Shown: positions 8,366 through 17,113, counted from the stretch's first letter. The stretch: DNA of 64,000 nt from Pseudomonadales bacterium (GCA_024234365.1 JACKOK010000002.1:496001-560000); one strand, 5' to 3'. Numbers and translations: made by a program. Notes: generated from the sequence alone by a model not told the origin.

Positions 8366-9652
8366 ATGGATAAAGCAGAAAGTGACCAGAGGCTGAAGTT
8401 TTCCGCTTTCAATCTGGTAGAACCCCTCAACAAGGCCATTGCAGATCTCGGTTTCGAATACTGCACCCCCATTCAGGCACAGAGTCTGCGCTACACCCTC
8501 GAAGGTCACGACGTTACCGGTCGCGCACAGACAGGCACGGGCAAGACGGCTGCCTTTCTCATCACGATCATCAACGATCTGCTCAGCAATCCCATCATGG
8601 AAGAGCGCTACATCGGTGAGCCGCGTGCGCTGATTATTGCGCCCACGCGGGAGCTGGTCATGCAGATTGCCAGCGATGCGCAGAACCTGAGCAAATATGC
8701 CGGGCTGCACATCGTGACCCTGGTGGGCGGCGAGGATTACCAGAAGCAGTTCCGTGCGCTGGACAAACGGCCGGTGGATATCCTGGTCGCCACGCCGGGG
8801 CGTTTGATTGATTTCCTGCAGAACGATCACATCTACCTGGGCTTGATTGAGCTGATGGTGATTGACGAGGCCGACCGCATGCTGGACATGGGCTTCATTC
8901 CCCAGGTGCGCAGTATCGTGGCGCGCACTCCGGCCAAAGAATGCCGTCAGACCCTGTTGTTCAGCGCCACCTTCACGCCCGAAATTCTCGAGCTGACCGG
9001 TCGCTGGGCCATGGACCCGGTCATGGTGGAGATCGAGCCGGAAAAAGTGGCTACGGACACCATTGATCAGATCGTCTATCTGGTGACCGCGCAGGACAAG
9101 TACAAGCTGCTCTACAACCTCATCATGGCGCAAGGCGCCGAGAAGATCATTGTCTTCAACAATCGTCGCGACCAGGTGCGCAAGCTGGCGGACAATCTCT
9201 ATCGCAATGGCATCGAATGCGGCCTGCTGTCAGGCGAGGTGGCGCAGAACAAACGGGTGCACACGCTGGAGTCTTTCCGTGATGGTCGTATCAAGGTATT
9301 GGTGGCGACCGATGTGGCGGGGCGTGGCCTGCATATTGACGATGTGACCCATGTCATCAATTTCAGCCTGCCGGAAGAGGCGGAGGATTATGTGCATCGT
9401 ATCGGCCGCACCGGGCGCGCAGGCAATGAGGGCACCTCCATCAGTTTCGCCTGTGAGGACGATTCTTTCCTGCTGCCGAATATCGAGGAAAAACTGGGGC
9501 GCAAGCTGAACTGCATTCATCCGCCGGAAGAACTGCTGAGAGAGCCTCCGCCTTTTGAGCGCCCCTCCAAATTCAAACCGGAAGGTTCCGGAAAATCCGG
9601 CAAGCCCGGTGGTGGTCACGGCCGCAGCGGTAAACCGCCTCGTCGGCGTTGA
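8366..9652 (+). CDS. rhlB: DEAD-box ATP-dependent RNA helicase RhlB
   Basis: RhlB unwinds structured RNA and, in E. coli, works in the RNase E degradosome. The 428-residue protein shows the Q motif (CTPIQAQS, 33-40), motif I AQTGTGKT (54-61), motif Ia APTRELV, motif II DEAD (167-170), motif III SAT, and motif VI HRIGRTGR near residue 345. A basic Gly/Lys/Arg-rich tail (about 390-428) probably binds RNA. It stands alone between moeB and a REP cluster, with a 154-base upstream gap in which I find no clear promoter. Assignment to RhlB rather than RhlE or SrmB rests on overall resemblance of the N-terminal and motif regions. Confidence 0.88.
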   Translation: MDKAESDQRLKFSAFNLVEPLNKAIADLGFEYCTPIQAQSLRYTLEGHDVTGRAQTGTGKTAAFLITIINDLLSNPIMEERYIGEPRALIIAPTRELVMQIASDAQNLSKYAGLHIVTLVGGEDYQKQFRALDKRPVDILVATPGRLIDFLQNDHIYLGLIELMVIDEADRMLDMGFIPQVRSIVARTPAKECRQTLLFSATFTPEILELTGRWAMDPVMVEIEPEKVATDTIDQIVYLVTAQDKYKLLYNLIMAQGAEKIIVFNNRRDQVRKLADNLYRNGIECGLLSGEVAQNKRVHTLESFRDGRIKVLVATDVAGRGLHIDDVTHVINFSLPEEAEDYVHRIGRTGRAGNEGTSISFACEDDSFLLPNIEEKLGRKLNCIHPPEELLREPPPFERPSKFKPEGSGKSGKPGGGHGRSGKPPRRR

Positions 9653-9692
9653 GTTTGCCTGGCGCCAGTTCTGTTGCAGAAATCCGGAATGC

Positions 9693-9802
9693 ATCGCCTG
9701 CAGGGCAGGCTCCTACGGGGATACATTGATACTCCGTAGGAGCCTGCCCTGCGGGCGATTCCAGGATGTGGTTTTTCCGTAGGAGCCTGCCCTGCAGGCG
9801 AT
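9693..9802. repeat. cluster of three REP-like elements
   Basis: Copies lie at 9693-9716 (minus), 9736-9759 (plus) and 9779-9802 (plus), each close to GTAGGAGCCTGCCCTGCAGG plus CGAT. The first two form an inverted pair able to fold into a long hairpin after rhlB. The third is close to the stop of the convergent PA4642-type gene. The cluster could act as a bidirectional terminator or mRNA stabiliser. Confidence 0.8.
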
Positions 9803-9809
9803 CTCTTCC

Positions 9810-10136
9810 TCAGGGCTGGCGTGAACGCACCGCGCCAGAGGCCTCCAGCACTTCCCGGTACGGCCCCGCCTTGCGGTGAGGTGCCAGGTGGTCTAAAAAG
9901 GTGCTGCCATCCGCAAGCCTGACATTGATGTCGCGTCCGGCCTCCACGAAAAACGGGACAAAGCGTGCGAAGGCGTCGGGCAGCATGCCGCGATAAGCCT
10001 TGAGCAGCACATGATAATCCGCAGGGACGCCCTCGGGCGGCAACATGTCAAGAAAGGAGCGGATGCGCTCATCCGTCCAGAATTCGTCACGGGTGGCGGG
10101 CTGTGTGCGCTCCGCTCCCCTTTTCTTTTCTTCCAT
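9810..10136 (-). CDS. PA4642 family protein of unknown function
   Basis: This small acidic-to-neutral protein (108 residues from the ATG at 10136; a GTG at 10148 would add four) resembles the Pseudomonas PA4642 family from memory. Landmarks are WTDERIRSFLDMLPPE, HVLLKAYRGMLPDAFARFVP and FFVEAGRDINVR, ending in YREVLEASGA. The pattern looks all-helical, with no signal peptide or membrane segment. It lies between rhlB and gatB but is separated from gatB by a small palindromic element, so an operon link is doubtful. No biochemical role is known to me. Confidence 0.75.
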   Translation of the reverse strand: MEEKKRGAERTQPATRDEFWTDERIRSFLDMLPPEGVPADYHVLLKAYRGMLPDAFARFVPFFVEAGRDINVRLADGSTFLDHLAPHRKAGPYREVLEASGAVRSRQP

Positions 10137-10157
10137 AAATTCTGTCACTCGAATTAG

Positions 10158-10240
10158 CAGGCTGTTGAAAAACCCTCTACGTTGTCATTGCGGTGTAAAA
10201 ACGGGCACTGACTGCCTCGACAACGTTTTCCTACAGCCTG
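10158..10240. repeat. small nested inverted repeat, MITE-like
   Basis: An outer inverted pair CAGGCTGT (10158-10165) / ACAGCCTG (10233-10240) encloses an inner pair ACGTTGTC (10179-10186) / GACAACGT (10219-10226). The left end continues as TGAAAAACCCTC, similar to ends seen in dispersed elements of gammaproteobacteria. It fills the gap between gatB and the PA4642-type gene and contains no ORF. Confidence 0.5.
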
Positions 10241-10255
10241 TCAGGTTTTGTTCGC

Positions 10256-11689
10256 TCAGCCTTTGAGTTTTTCGCGCAGCAGCTCGTTGAGCTGTGCGGG
10301 GTTTGCCTTGCCGCGTGAAACCTTCATGGCCTGGCCGATGAAGAAGGCAAAGACCTTCTCCTTGCCCGCGCGGTACTGCTCGACCTGTTCCGGATTGGCG
10401 GCGATGACCTCGTCCACCAGTTTCTCGATGGCACCGGTATCGGTGACCTGCTTGAGCCCCTGGCTTTCAATGATCTCGTCTGCGCTGTGATCCGATTCCA
10501 GCATGGCCTCGAATACGGTCTTGGCGATCTTGCTCGAAATGGTCTGGTCCTTGATGCGGGCGATCAGGCCACCCAAGCGCTCGGCGCTGATCGGGGACTC
10601 TTCCACTTCCAGATCCTGCTTGTTCAGCACCGCCTGCAGATCCACGCTGACCCAGTTGGCGGACAGCTTGGCATCGCCACAGATGGCCACCACCTGTTCG
10701 AAGTAGTCAGCCAGGGCGCGGGTGCTGGAGAGCACGCCGGCATCGTAGTCGCTGAGAGCGTACTGTGCCACGAAGCGGGCACATTTGGCGCCTGGCAGTT
10801 CCGGCAGCTCCTGGCGCACGGCTTCGATAAAGGCCTCATCGATCACCACCGGCAGAAGATCCGGCTCCGGGAAATAGCGGTAATCGTTCGCCACCTCCTT
10901 GCTGCGCATGGAGCGGGTCTCGTCGCGATCGGAGTCGTACAGGCGCGTTTCCTGCACCACGCGGCCACCGTCCTCGATCAGATCGATCTGGCGCTGAGCC
11001 TCGTGCAGGATGGCCTTCTCGACAAAGCGGAAGGAGTTGATGTTCTTGATTTCGGTGCGTGTGCCGAATTCGGTAGCGCCCTTCTTGCGTACGGAAACGT
11101 TGGCATCGCAACGCATGGAGCCCTGCGCCATATTGCCATCGGAGATGCCCAGATAGCGGATGATGGAGTGCAGTTTTTTCAGGTAGGCGACTGCCTCCTT
11201 GGCGTTGCGCAGTTCCGGTTCGGAGACAATTTCCAGCAGCGGCGTGCCGGCACGGTTCAGGTCAATGCCGGACTGCCCCTGGAAATCCTCGTGCAGGGAC
11301 TTGCCGGCGTCCTCTTCCATATGGGCACGGGTGATGCCGATCGTGCGGGTGCTGCCGTCTTCCAGCGTGATTTCCAACTGGCTCTTGCCCACGGTGGGAA
11401 ACTCCAGCTGGCTCACCTGGTAGCCCTTGGGCAGGTCGGGGTAGAAATAGTTCTTGCGGTCGAACACCGAGCGACGGCCGATCTCGGCGTCGATGGCCAG
11501 GCCGAACTTCACGGCCATGCGCAGGGCCTCGGCGTTGAGCACCGGCAGCGTGCCGGGCATGGCCAGGTCGAAGATGTTCGCCTGCGTGTTGGGCGCGGCA
11601 CCGAAGGTGGTGCTGCTGCCGGAGAAGAGTTTGCTCTTGGTGGCCAGTTGTACATGTACTTCCAGGCCGATGACTGTTTCCCAGACCAT
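10256..11689 (-). CDS. gatB: Asp/Glu-tRNA amidotransferase subunit B
   Basis: GatB binds misacylated Asp-tRNA(Asn) or Glu-tRNA(Gln) and activates it with ATP, so that ammonia from GatA can amidate it. The 477-residue protein starts WETVIGLEVHVQLATKSKLF and contains the family signature FDRKNYFYPDLPKGYQVSQ and the GTRTEIKNINSFRFVEKAI region. The C-terminal half is the YqeY-like helical domain (about 330-477) that contacts the tRNA. It follows gatA by three bases. All three subunits of the heterotrimer are present in the order C-A-B. Whether this enzyme mainly makes Gln-tRNA or Asn-tRNA depends on the synthetases elsewhere in the genome. Confidence 0.97.
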   Translation of the reverse strand: MVWETVIGLEVHVQLATKSKLFSGSSTTFGAAPNTQANIFDLAMPGTLPVLNAEALRMAVKFGLAIDAEIGRRSVFDRKNYFYPDLPKGYQVSQLEFPTVGKSQLEITLEDGSTRTIGITRAHMEEDAGKSLHEDFQGQSGIDLNRAGTPLLEIVSEPELRNAKEAVAYLKKLHSIIRYLGISDGNMAQGSMRCDANVSVRKKGATEFGTRTEIKNINSFRFVEKAILHEAQRQIDLIEDGGRVVQETRLYDSDRDETRSMRSKEVANDYRYFPEPDLLPVVIDEAFIEAVRQELPELPGAKCARFVAQYALSDYDAGVLSSTRALADYFEQVVAICGDAKLSANWVSVDLQAVLNKQDLEVEESPISAERLGGLIARIKDQTISSKIAKTVFEAMLESDHSADEIIESQGLKQVTDTGAIEKLVDEVIAANPEQVEQYRAGKEKVFAFFIGQAMKVSRGKANPAQLNELLREKLKG

Positions 11690-11692
11690 GTC

Positions 11693-13153
11693 TTATACCT
11701 CCGGTCTCTGCAGATGCCAGTCCGTATGCTGCTGGAACTGGTGGGCGACATTGAGCAGCCGCGCCTCGCCAAAGTCGCTGCCCACGAGCTGGATACCGAT
11801 GGGCAGGGGCTTACCGCTGGTGCTGCTCAGCCCCGCGGGAATGGAAATGCCCGGCAGGCCGGCCAGGTTGACGCCGATGGTGTAGATGTCTTCCAGATAC
11901 ATGGTCACCGGGTCGTCGTTTTTCTCGCCGATTTTGAAGGCAGTGTGCGGCGTTGTCGGGCCGAGAATGACATCGACCTCGGCGAAGGCCTTGTCGAAAT
12001 CCTGCTTGATCAGACGGCGGATGCGCTGGGCCTTCAGATAATAGGCATCGTAATAGCCGGCGGAAAGCGCATAGGTGCCAACGAGGATGCGGCGTTTGAC
12101 CTCTGCACCAAAGCCCTCGCCACGGCTGCGCATATACATGTCTTCCAGGTTCACCGGGTTCTCGCAGCGGTAGCCATAGCGCACGCCGTCGAAGCGGGAC
12201 AGGTTGGCGGAGGCCTCTGCCGGCGCCACGACATAATAGGCGGACACGGACAGGTGGTTATTGGGCAGGTCGATCTCCTTCACGGTGGCCCCCAGGCTCT
12301 CAAACACCTTCAGGGCATCCTGCAGGGCCTGCTCCACTTCCTTGCCCAGGCCTTCGGCCAGATGCTGTCGGGGCACGCCGATGCGCAGCCCCTTGAGGGA
12401 GTCGTTCAGGGTGGCGGTGTAGTCCGGTACCGGGGCATCGACGCTGGTCGAGTCCTTCGGATCCGGGCCGGCAATCACATTCATCATCAGGGCCGCGTCT
12501 TCTGCACTCTTGCAGATGGGGCCGGCCTGATCGAGGCTGGAGGCGAAGGCGATCATGCCCCAGCGGGAAATGCGGCCATAGCTGGGTTTGAAACCGGTCA
12601 CGCCACAGAAGGCGGCGGGCTGGCGAATGGAGCCCCCGGTATCGGTGCCCGTGGCGATGGCGCACAGATCGGCTGCCACAGCGGCGGCGGACCCGCCGGA
12701 GGAGCCGCCCGGCACGCGTTCGGTATCCCAGGGGTTGCGCACAGCGCCGAAGAAGCTGGTCTCGTTGGAAGAGCCCATGGCGAACTCGTCCATATTGGTC
12801 TTGCCCAGCGTGACGGTGCCAGCGGCATTGAGGCGCTCCACCACCGTAGCATCGTAGGGAGAGACGAAATTGCCCAGCATCTTCGAGGCGCAGGTGGTCA
12901 GGACATCGCGGGTGCAGAAGATGTCCTTGTGGGCGATGGGCACGCCGGTCAACGGGCCGTGTTCGCCACGGGCGCGACGGGCATCCGCCTCGGCGGCCTG
13001 GGCCAGGGCCAGTTCTTCCGTCACGGTGATATAGGCGTTGTAGACGCTGTTGTGCCGGGCAATGCGGTCCAGATAGTCGCGGGTGAGTTCCACGCTGGAA
13101 ACTTTCCCCAGCGCCAGAGAGCGGGAGAGTGCGGCGACGGTGCGGTCAGACAT
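11693..13153 (-). CDS. gatA: Asp/Glu-tRNA amidotransferase subunit A
   Basis: GatA is the glutaminase of the GatCAB amidotransferase. The 486-residue protein has the amidase-signature fold with the Ser-cisSer-Lys triad: Lys in PIAHKDIF near residue 77, and the two serines in the GGSSGGSAAAVAA / GTDTGGSIRQPA region at about 150-180. Strong conservation includes FKPSYGRISRWGMIAFASSL. The gene follows gatC after 81 bases and nearly abuts gatB (three-base gap), consistent with one transcript. Length and motifs are normal. Confidence 0.97.
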   Translation of the reverse strand: MSDRTVAALSRSLALGKVSSVELTRDYLDRIARHNSVYNAYITVTEELALAQAAEADARRARGEHGPLTGVPIAHKDIFCTRDVLTTCASKMLGNFVSPYDATVVERLNAAGTVTLGKTNMDEFAMGSSNETSFFGAVRNPWDTERVPGGSSGGSAAAVAADLCAIATGTDTGGSIRQPAAFCGVTGFKPSYGRISRWGMIAFASSLDQAGPICKSAEDAALMMNVIAGPDPKDSTSVDAPVPDYTATLNDSLKGLRIGVPRQHLAEGLGKEVEQALQDALKVFESLGATVKEIDLPNNHLSVSAYYVVAPAEASANLSRFDGVRYGYRCENPVNLEDMYMRSRGEGFGAEVKRRILVGTYALSAGYYDAYYLKAQRIRRLIKQDFDKAFAEVDVILGPTTPHTAFKIGEKNDDPVTMYLEDIYTIGVNLAGLPGISIPAGLSSTSGKPLPIGIQLVGSDFGEARLLNVAHQFQQHTDWHLQRPEV

Positions 13154-13234
13154 GTCAGTGAGTGTCCTTGATCATCAGGTTGCAGTGGAGGAGTGCGGGG
13201 GTCCGCACTGGCGGAGCTGCCCACGGGCTCAGGG

Positions 13235-13522
13235 CTATTCGATCACCTTGGGGACCAGGTACAGGCCATCCTGGGTGGCGGGAGCGATTTTTTGCAGATA
13301 GTCACGCTGATCGCTTTCCGTCACTTCGTCGGGACGCAGACGCTGTACTGCGTCAAAAGGGTGGGCCAGTGGTGCGACACTGGTGGTATCCACGCCCTGC
13401 ATCTGATCGATCAGTTCAAGAATGGACGAGATGCGCCGGGCCACCTCTTCGGCGTCCTCGGTGCTGATGTGCAGACGTGCCAGATGGGCGATTTTTTCCA
13501 CGTCTGATAGTGCTAAAGCCAT
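13235..13522 (-). CDS. gatC: Asp/Glu-tRNA amidotransferase subunit C
   Basis: GatC is the small stabilising subunit that wraps around the GatA-GatB interface. The 95-residue protein has the typical DVEKIAHLARLHIS N-terminus, the ISSILELIDQMQGVDT helix, and the LRPDEVTES and YLVPKVIE C-terminal tail. The gene heads the gatCAB operon, divergent from mreB. The leader from the candidate promoter near 13684 would be about 150 bases. Confidence 0.95.
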   Translation of the reverse strand: MALALSDVEKIAHLARLHISTEDAEEVARRISSILELIDQMQGVDTTSVAPLAHPFDAVQRLRPDEVTESDQRDYLQKIAPATQDGLYLVPKVIE

Positions 13523-13640
13523 GCCCGATCTCCAAGTTTCGTGACCCTGTCACGAGGAATTCATAGAAGGATTCCGACGTTGATTCATGAGGCATTTACG
13601 GATTTCAGGCAATTCGCTAATTCGCTCTTGCCCTATATCC

Positions 13641-13669
13641 TTGCCATTGTTAGAGTGCGTGTCTATTCG
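13641..13669 (+). promoter_or_regulatory. candidate mreB promoter
   Basis: TTGCCA (13641-13646) and TATTCG (13664-13669) have a 17-base spacer and face mreB, giving a leader of about 200 bases. The -10 match is weak. The 358-base gatC-mreB gap otherwise shows no gene. Confidence 0.3.
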
Positions 13670-13683
13670 CCGGAGAAGCCGTG

Positions 13684-13714
13684 ATTATACGGGAAAGAGA
13701 CCGGTTTAGGGCAA
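13684..13714 (-). promoter_or_regulatory. candidate gatCAB promoter
   Basis: A perfect TATAAT on the minus strand (13689-13684) is preceded by TTGCCC (13714-13709) with a 19-base spacer. The -10 is strong but the spacing is long, so the -35 assignment is uncertain. Confidence 0.4.
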
Positions 13715-13880
13715 CAGTTTCAGGAGCTGAGGGGAATTTCGCAGCACACCCTCCGATTCCACCGATTTATCCAACCCCTTGTACGAATTCCAGTGCGCAA
13801 GCTGAACCCCTGCTTCAGGATCGTGATCAGATGCTCGCTCTCAAGTCCGGGGTGGATTCCTATTTGAGGTTACGAAGTCG

Positions 13881-14921
13881 ATGTTCAAAAAATTCCGGGG
13901 AATGTTCTCCAATGACCTTTCCATTGACCTGGGCACTGCCAACACGCTGGTCTACGTTCGCGGCCAGGGCATTGTGCTGAATGAGCCTTCGGTCGTGGCC
14001 ATCCGCACCACCAACGGCCAGAAGACCGTGACGGCGGTGGGGGCTGACGCCAAGCGCATGCTGGGCCGTACGCCAAGCAATATCACCGCCATTCGTCCGC
14101 TCAAGGACGGCGTCATCGCCGATTTCCAGGTAACCGAGAAGATGCTGCAGCATTTCATCGCGAAAGTGCATGAAAACAGCTTCTTCCCGCCCAGCCCCCG
14201 CGTGCTCGTGTGTGTGCCCTGCAAGGCCACTCAGGTGGAGCGCCGTGCCATCCGCGAGTCCGTGGTCAGCGCCGGGGCCCGTGAGGTGCATCTGATCGAG
14301 GAACCCATGGCGGCTGCCATCGGTGCCGGCCTGCCGGTTGAAAAAGCCAGTGGCTCCATGGTGGTGGATATCGGCGGGGGAACCACCGAGATCGCCATCA
14401 TTTCCCTCAACGGCATCGTGTACGCAGAATCCGTGCGCGTGGGTGGCGACCGCTTCGACGAAGCCATTATTACGCATGTGCGCCGTAACTACGGCAGCCT
14501 GATCGGTGATGCCACGGCCGAGCGTATCAAGAAAGAAATCGGCTGTGCCTACCCCTCTTCCGGGGAGCTGCGTGAGATCGACGTGCGCGGGCGTAATCTG
14601 GCCGAAGGGGTGCCGCGCAGCTTCACCCTGAACTCCGACGAGATTCTTGAGGCCCTGCAGGAAACCCTGTCCGCCATCGTACAGGCAGTCAAGAGTGCCC
14701 TGGAACAGTCGCCGCCCGAGCTGGCATCGGACATCGCGGAAAGCGGCATGGTGCTGACGGGCGGTGGTGCCTTATTGAAAGATTTGGATAAATTGTTGTC
14801 TGAAGAGACAGGGCTGCCCGTTATTGTCGCTGAAGATCCGCTGACCTGTGTGGCGCGCGGGGGTGGCAAGGCAATGGAACTGATGGACGCCAACGACATG
14901 GATTCGTTAACCATTGAATAA
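13881..14921 (+). CDS. mreB: rod shape-determining protein MreB
   Basis: MreB is the bacterial actin that polymerises under the inner membrane and guides the elongation peptidoglycan machinery. The 346-residue protein begins FKKFRGMFSNDLSIDLGTAN, with the amphipathic N-terminus and phosphate-1 motif DLGTANTLVY. It has the phosphate-2 motif VVDIGGGTTEIAI and the adenosine motif ESGMVLTGGGALLKDLD. It heads mreBCD-maf-rng-yhdP and is divergent from gatCAB. Confidence 0.98.
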   Translation: MFKKFRGMFSNDLSIDLGTANTLVYVRGQGIVLNEPSVVAIRTTNGQKTVTAVGADAKRMLGRTPSNITAIRPLKDGVIADFQVTEKMLQHFIAKVHENSFFPPSPRVLVCVPCKATQVERRAIRESVVSAGAREVHLIEEPMAAAIGAGLPVEKASGSMVVDIGGGTTEIAIISLNGIVYAESVRVGGDRFDEAIITHVRRNYGSLIGDATAERIKKEIGCAYPSSGELREIDVRGRNLAEGVPRSFTLNSDEILEALQETLSAIVQAVKSALEQSPPELASDIAESGMVLTGGGALLKDLDKLLSEETGLPVIVAEDPLTCVARGGGKAMELMDANDMDSLTIE

Positions 14922-14928
14922 ACGGTTC

Positions 14929-14942
14929 GAGGTTCCACCATC
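14929..14942 (+). promoter_or_regulatory. ribosome-binding site that suggests an ATC start for mreC
   Basis: GAGG (14929-14932) lies seven bases before ATC (14940-14942). Translation from that ATC gives IKTLFIKGVSLEYR, which resembles pseudomonad MreC N-termini of the form MIKPLF-KGPSL as I remember them. The first canonical start in frame is GTG at 14964, which has only a poorly spaced AAAGG before it and would drop eight conserved-looking residues. Confidence 0.5.
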
Positions 14943-14963
14943 AAGACCTTATTCATCAAAGGC

Positions 14964-15980
14964 GTGTCGCTGGAGTATCGCGTTGCTGCGTTCGTGGTGC
15001 TCTCTGTTGCGGTCATGTTTGCCGACAGCCGCTTCGACTACCTTGACCGGGTACGCTTCACCCTGGGCTTTCTGACAGCGCCCGTCTACTGGCTGGCGGA
15101 CACGCCAGCCCGCATCTCCAACTGGATAGACGATGTCTTCGTCTCTCACGGGGATCTCATCGAGGAAAATGAACGCCTGCGCGAAGAGCTGCTCTTTGCG
15201 CAGCGCGAGCTGCAGCTTCTGGCAGGGCTGGCCACCGAAAACAACCGTCTGCGTGCATTGCAGGAGGCTTCGGCCGGTGTCGAGGGGCGCGTACTGGCCG
15301 CCGAGATCATCAATGTCTCTTCCACTCCCGGCACCCGGCGGGTGCTGATCAACCGGGGGGCGACCGATGGGGTGCTGCTGGGGCAGGCGCTGCTGGACGC
15401 CAATGGCCTGATGGGGCAGGTAGTGGAAGTGCTGCCCTTTACCAGCTGGGTCATGTTGATTACCGATTCCCGTCATGGCACGCCCGTGCAGGTGAACCGC
15501 AATGGCGAGCGGGCCGTAGCACGCGGGAGCCGCGGCGATGTGCCGGAACTGGAGCTGGAGTTCGTACCGGATACTTCTGATATCGAAGTGGGCGATCTGC
15601 TGGTCAGCTCCGGGCTCGGCCAGCGTTTCCCCAAGGACTATCCGGTGGCCGAGGTGACCAGTGTGGTACACGACCGTGGGCAGCCCTTCGCGGTGATCAA
15701 GGCCCGCCCCCTGGCGCAAATGGACAGCACGCGCCATGTGATGCTGCTGACCATGACCGAAAACGAAGCCGAACGTGGCGATGGTGTGGCGCCGGCCTGG
15801 GTGGATACCACGCAGAACAAGCCCGCCGTGCCTATTGAGGAGCAGATTGAAGAGCTCAGTGCCAGCCCGCAGGAAGAGGTGCTCAACCCCGAACCGGACA
15901 GCGTGAGCCCGGATGAACCCCTGCCCTCGGAAGTGGCGGACATCCTGCCCGAAGAGCCCACCACGAATCAGCAGGAGTAG
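14964..15980 (+). CDS. mreC: rod shape-determining protein MreC
   Basis: MreC is a bitopic inner-membrane protein whose periplasmic beta domain activates the PBP2-RodA elongasome. After a short N-terminus there is one membrane segment (AAFVVLSVAVMFADSR), a coiled coil (about 55-95, rich in ENERLREELLFAQREL) and the beta-domain core with SRHGTPVQVNRNGERAVARG. A Pro/Glu-rich C-terminal extension (about 270-338) is longer than in E. coli. The coordinates use the first standard start codon (GTG). A start at ATC 14940 is better supported by the ribosome site and homology and would give 346 residues. mreD follows after two bases. Confidence 0.93.
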   Translation: MSLEYRVAAFVVLSVAVMFADSRFDYLDRVRFTLGFLTAPVYWLADTPARISNWIDDVFVSHGDLIEENERLREELLFAQRELQLLAGLATENNRLRALQEASAGVEGRVLAAEIINVSSTPGTRRVLINRGATDGVLLGQALLDANGLMGQVVEVLPFTSWVMLITDSRHGTPVQVNRNGERAVARGSRGDVPELELEFVPDTSDIEVGDLLVSSGLGQRFPKDYPVAEVTSVVHDRGQPFAVIKARPLAQMDSTRHVMLLTMTENEAERGDGVAPAWVDTTQNKPAVPIEEQIEELSASPQEEVLNPEPDSVSPDEPLPSEVADILPEEPTTNQQE

Positions 15981-15982
15981 CC

Positions 15983-16471
15983 ATGCAGCAGCGTACCCAA
16001 GGCACCTGGGTCATCATTCTCAGTTTTTTTGTCGCCTATCTGCTGGCTGTCGTCCCGTTTCCGGACTGGGCCATGAACTACCGCCCGCAGTGGGTTGCCA
16101 TGGTGCTGATTTACTGGGTCATGGCGCTTCCCTATCGGGTGGGCATTGGCGCCGCCTGGATGGCTGGGCTGGTCATGGACCTGCTGGAAGGGTCCTTACT
16201 GGGGCTCAATGCCCTGGCGCTGGCCATCGTCGCCTATATTACCCTGAGCCTGCATCAACGCCTGCGCATGTTCTCGTCTCTGCAGCAGAGCGGGGTAGTG
16301 CTGGCGCTGGTTGGCCTTCATCTGATGATGACGCACTGGATGAAAATTGCGGCGGAACAGGCCGTGGCCTCCAATCTGTTATTCCTTCTCGGGGCGCTGT
16401 CCAGTGCCTTTATCTGGCCCTGGATGTTTGTCCTGCTGCGCCAGATGCGCCGTGGTTTTGGCGTACGCTGA
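15983..16471 (+). CDS. mreD: rod shape-determining protein MreD
   Basis: MreD is the small polytopic inner-membrane partner of MreC in the elongasome. The 162-residue protein is mostly hydrophobic with about five membrane helices. Family landmarks are the FPDWAMNYRPQWVAMVLIYW block after helix 1 and the GLVMDLLEGSLLGLNALAL block in the middle. It begins two bases after mreC, so coupling is likely, and maf follows after 33 bases. Confidence 0.92.
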   Translation: MQQRTQGTWVIILSFFVAYLLAVVPFPDWAMNYRPQWVAMVLIYWVMALPYRVGIGAAWMAGLVMDLLEGSLLGLNALALAIVAYITLSLHQRLRMFSSLQQSGVVLALVGLHLMMTHWMKIAAEQAVASNLLFLLGALSSAFIWPWMFVLLRQMRRGFGVR

Positions 16472-16504
16472 TGACGGGTTTGTGTGCTTCCCGGGTGATA
16501 TTCC

Positions 16505-17113
16505 ATGTCTGATCGATTTGCTTCCATTGTGCTGGCTTCCGCGTCCCCCCGTCGTCATGAAATCCTGACGCAGATGGGCGTGCGTTTTCGGGTCGCTGAG
16601 CATACCGTGGACGAACGCATGCAGCCCGGGGAGCCCCCTGTCGCTTTCGTGCAACGCCTCGCACTGGAAAAGGCCAGGAGTGTGCAGGCCCTGCAGCCGC
16701 ACAATCCCCTGCCGGTGATGGGGGCCGATACCATTGTTGTCTGTGGACAGCAGATTCTGGGCAAACCGCTTGACCGCGAGGATGCGCTGCGCATGCTCGC
16801 GCTGCTGAGCGGGCGTCGTCATCAGGTGCACACGGCGGTAGCGCTGTGTCTTGGTGCGCGCCAGGAGGTGGTGCTATCCACGACCGAGGTAGGGTTCAGG
16901 CCTTTGTCGGCCGCGCAGATGCAGCGTTACTGGGAGTCCGGCGAACCCGAGGGCAAGGCGGGAGCCTACGCTATTCAGGGGCTGGGCGGCATGTTCGTCA
17001 ATGCCCTGAACGGCAGTTACAGTGGTGTGGTGGGCCTGCCGGTATTTGAGACGGGCGAGCTGTGTACGCGCTTCGGTGTGCAGACCGGCCTGAGCGTAGA
17101 GGAGCAAGCATGA
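16505..17113 (+). CDS. maf: Maf nucleotide pyrophosphatase (YhdE type, dTTP/UTP)
   Basis: Maf proteins hydrolyse non-canonical or surplus nucleoside triphosphates to monophosphates. The 202-residue protein has the SASPRRHEIL motif at the N-terminus, GADTIVVCGQQILGKPLD (catalytic Asp region, about 76-93) and YWESGEPEGKAGAYAIQG. The last motif, with Lys in the EGKAG turn, fits the YhdE dTTP/UTP subgroup rather than YceF. It overlaps rng by four bases (ATGA), an arrangement conserved in gammaproteobacteria. Confidence 0.92.
   Translation: MSDRFASIVLASASPRRHEILTQMGVRFRVAEHTVDERMQPGEPPVAFVQRLALEKARSVQALQPHNPLPVMGADTIVVCGQQILGKPLDREDALRMLALLSGRRHQVHTAVALCLGARQEVVLSTTEVGFRPLSAAQMQRYWESGEPEGKAGAYAIQGLGGMFVNALNGSYSGVVGLPVFETGELCTRFGVQTGLSVEEQA

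Noticed and set aside
10487..13171. 894-codon open frame antisense to gatB and gatA
   Set aside because: It mirrors two well-conserved genes in GC-rich codon usage, has no family resemblance, and its composition (Gly, His, Gln, Val rich) is typical of antisense reading of such genes.
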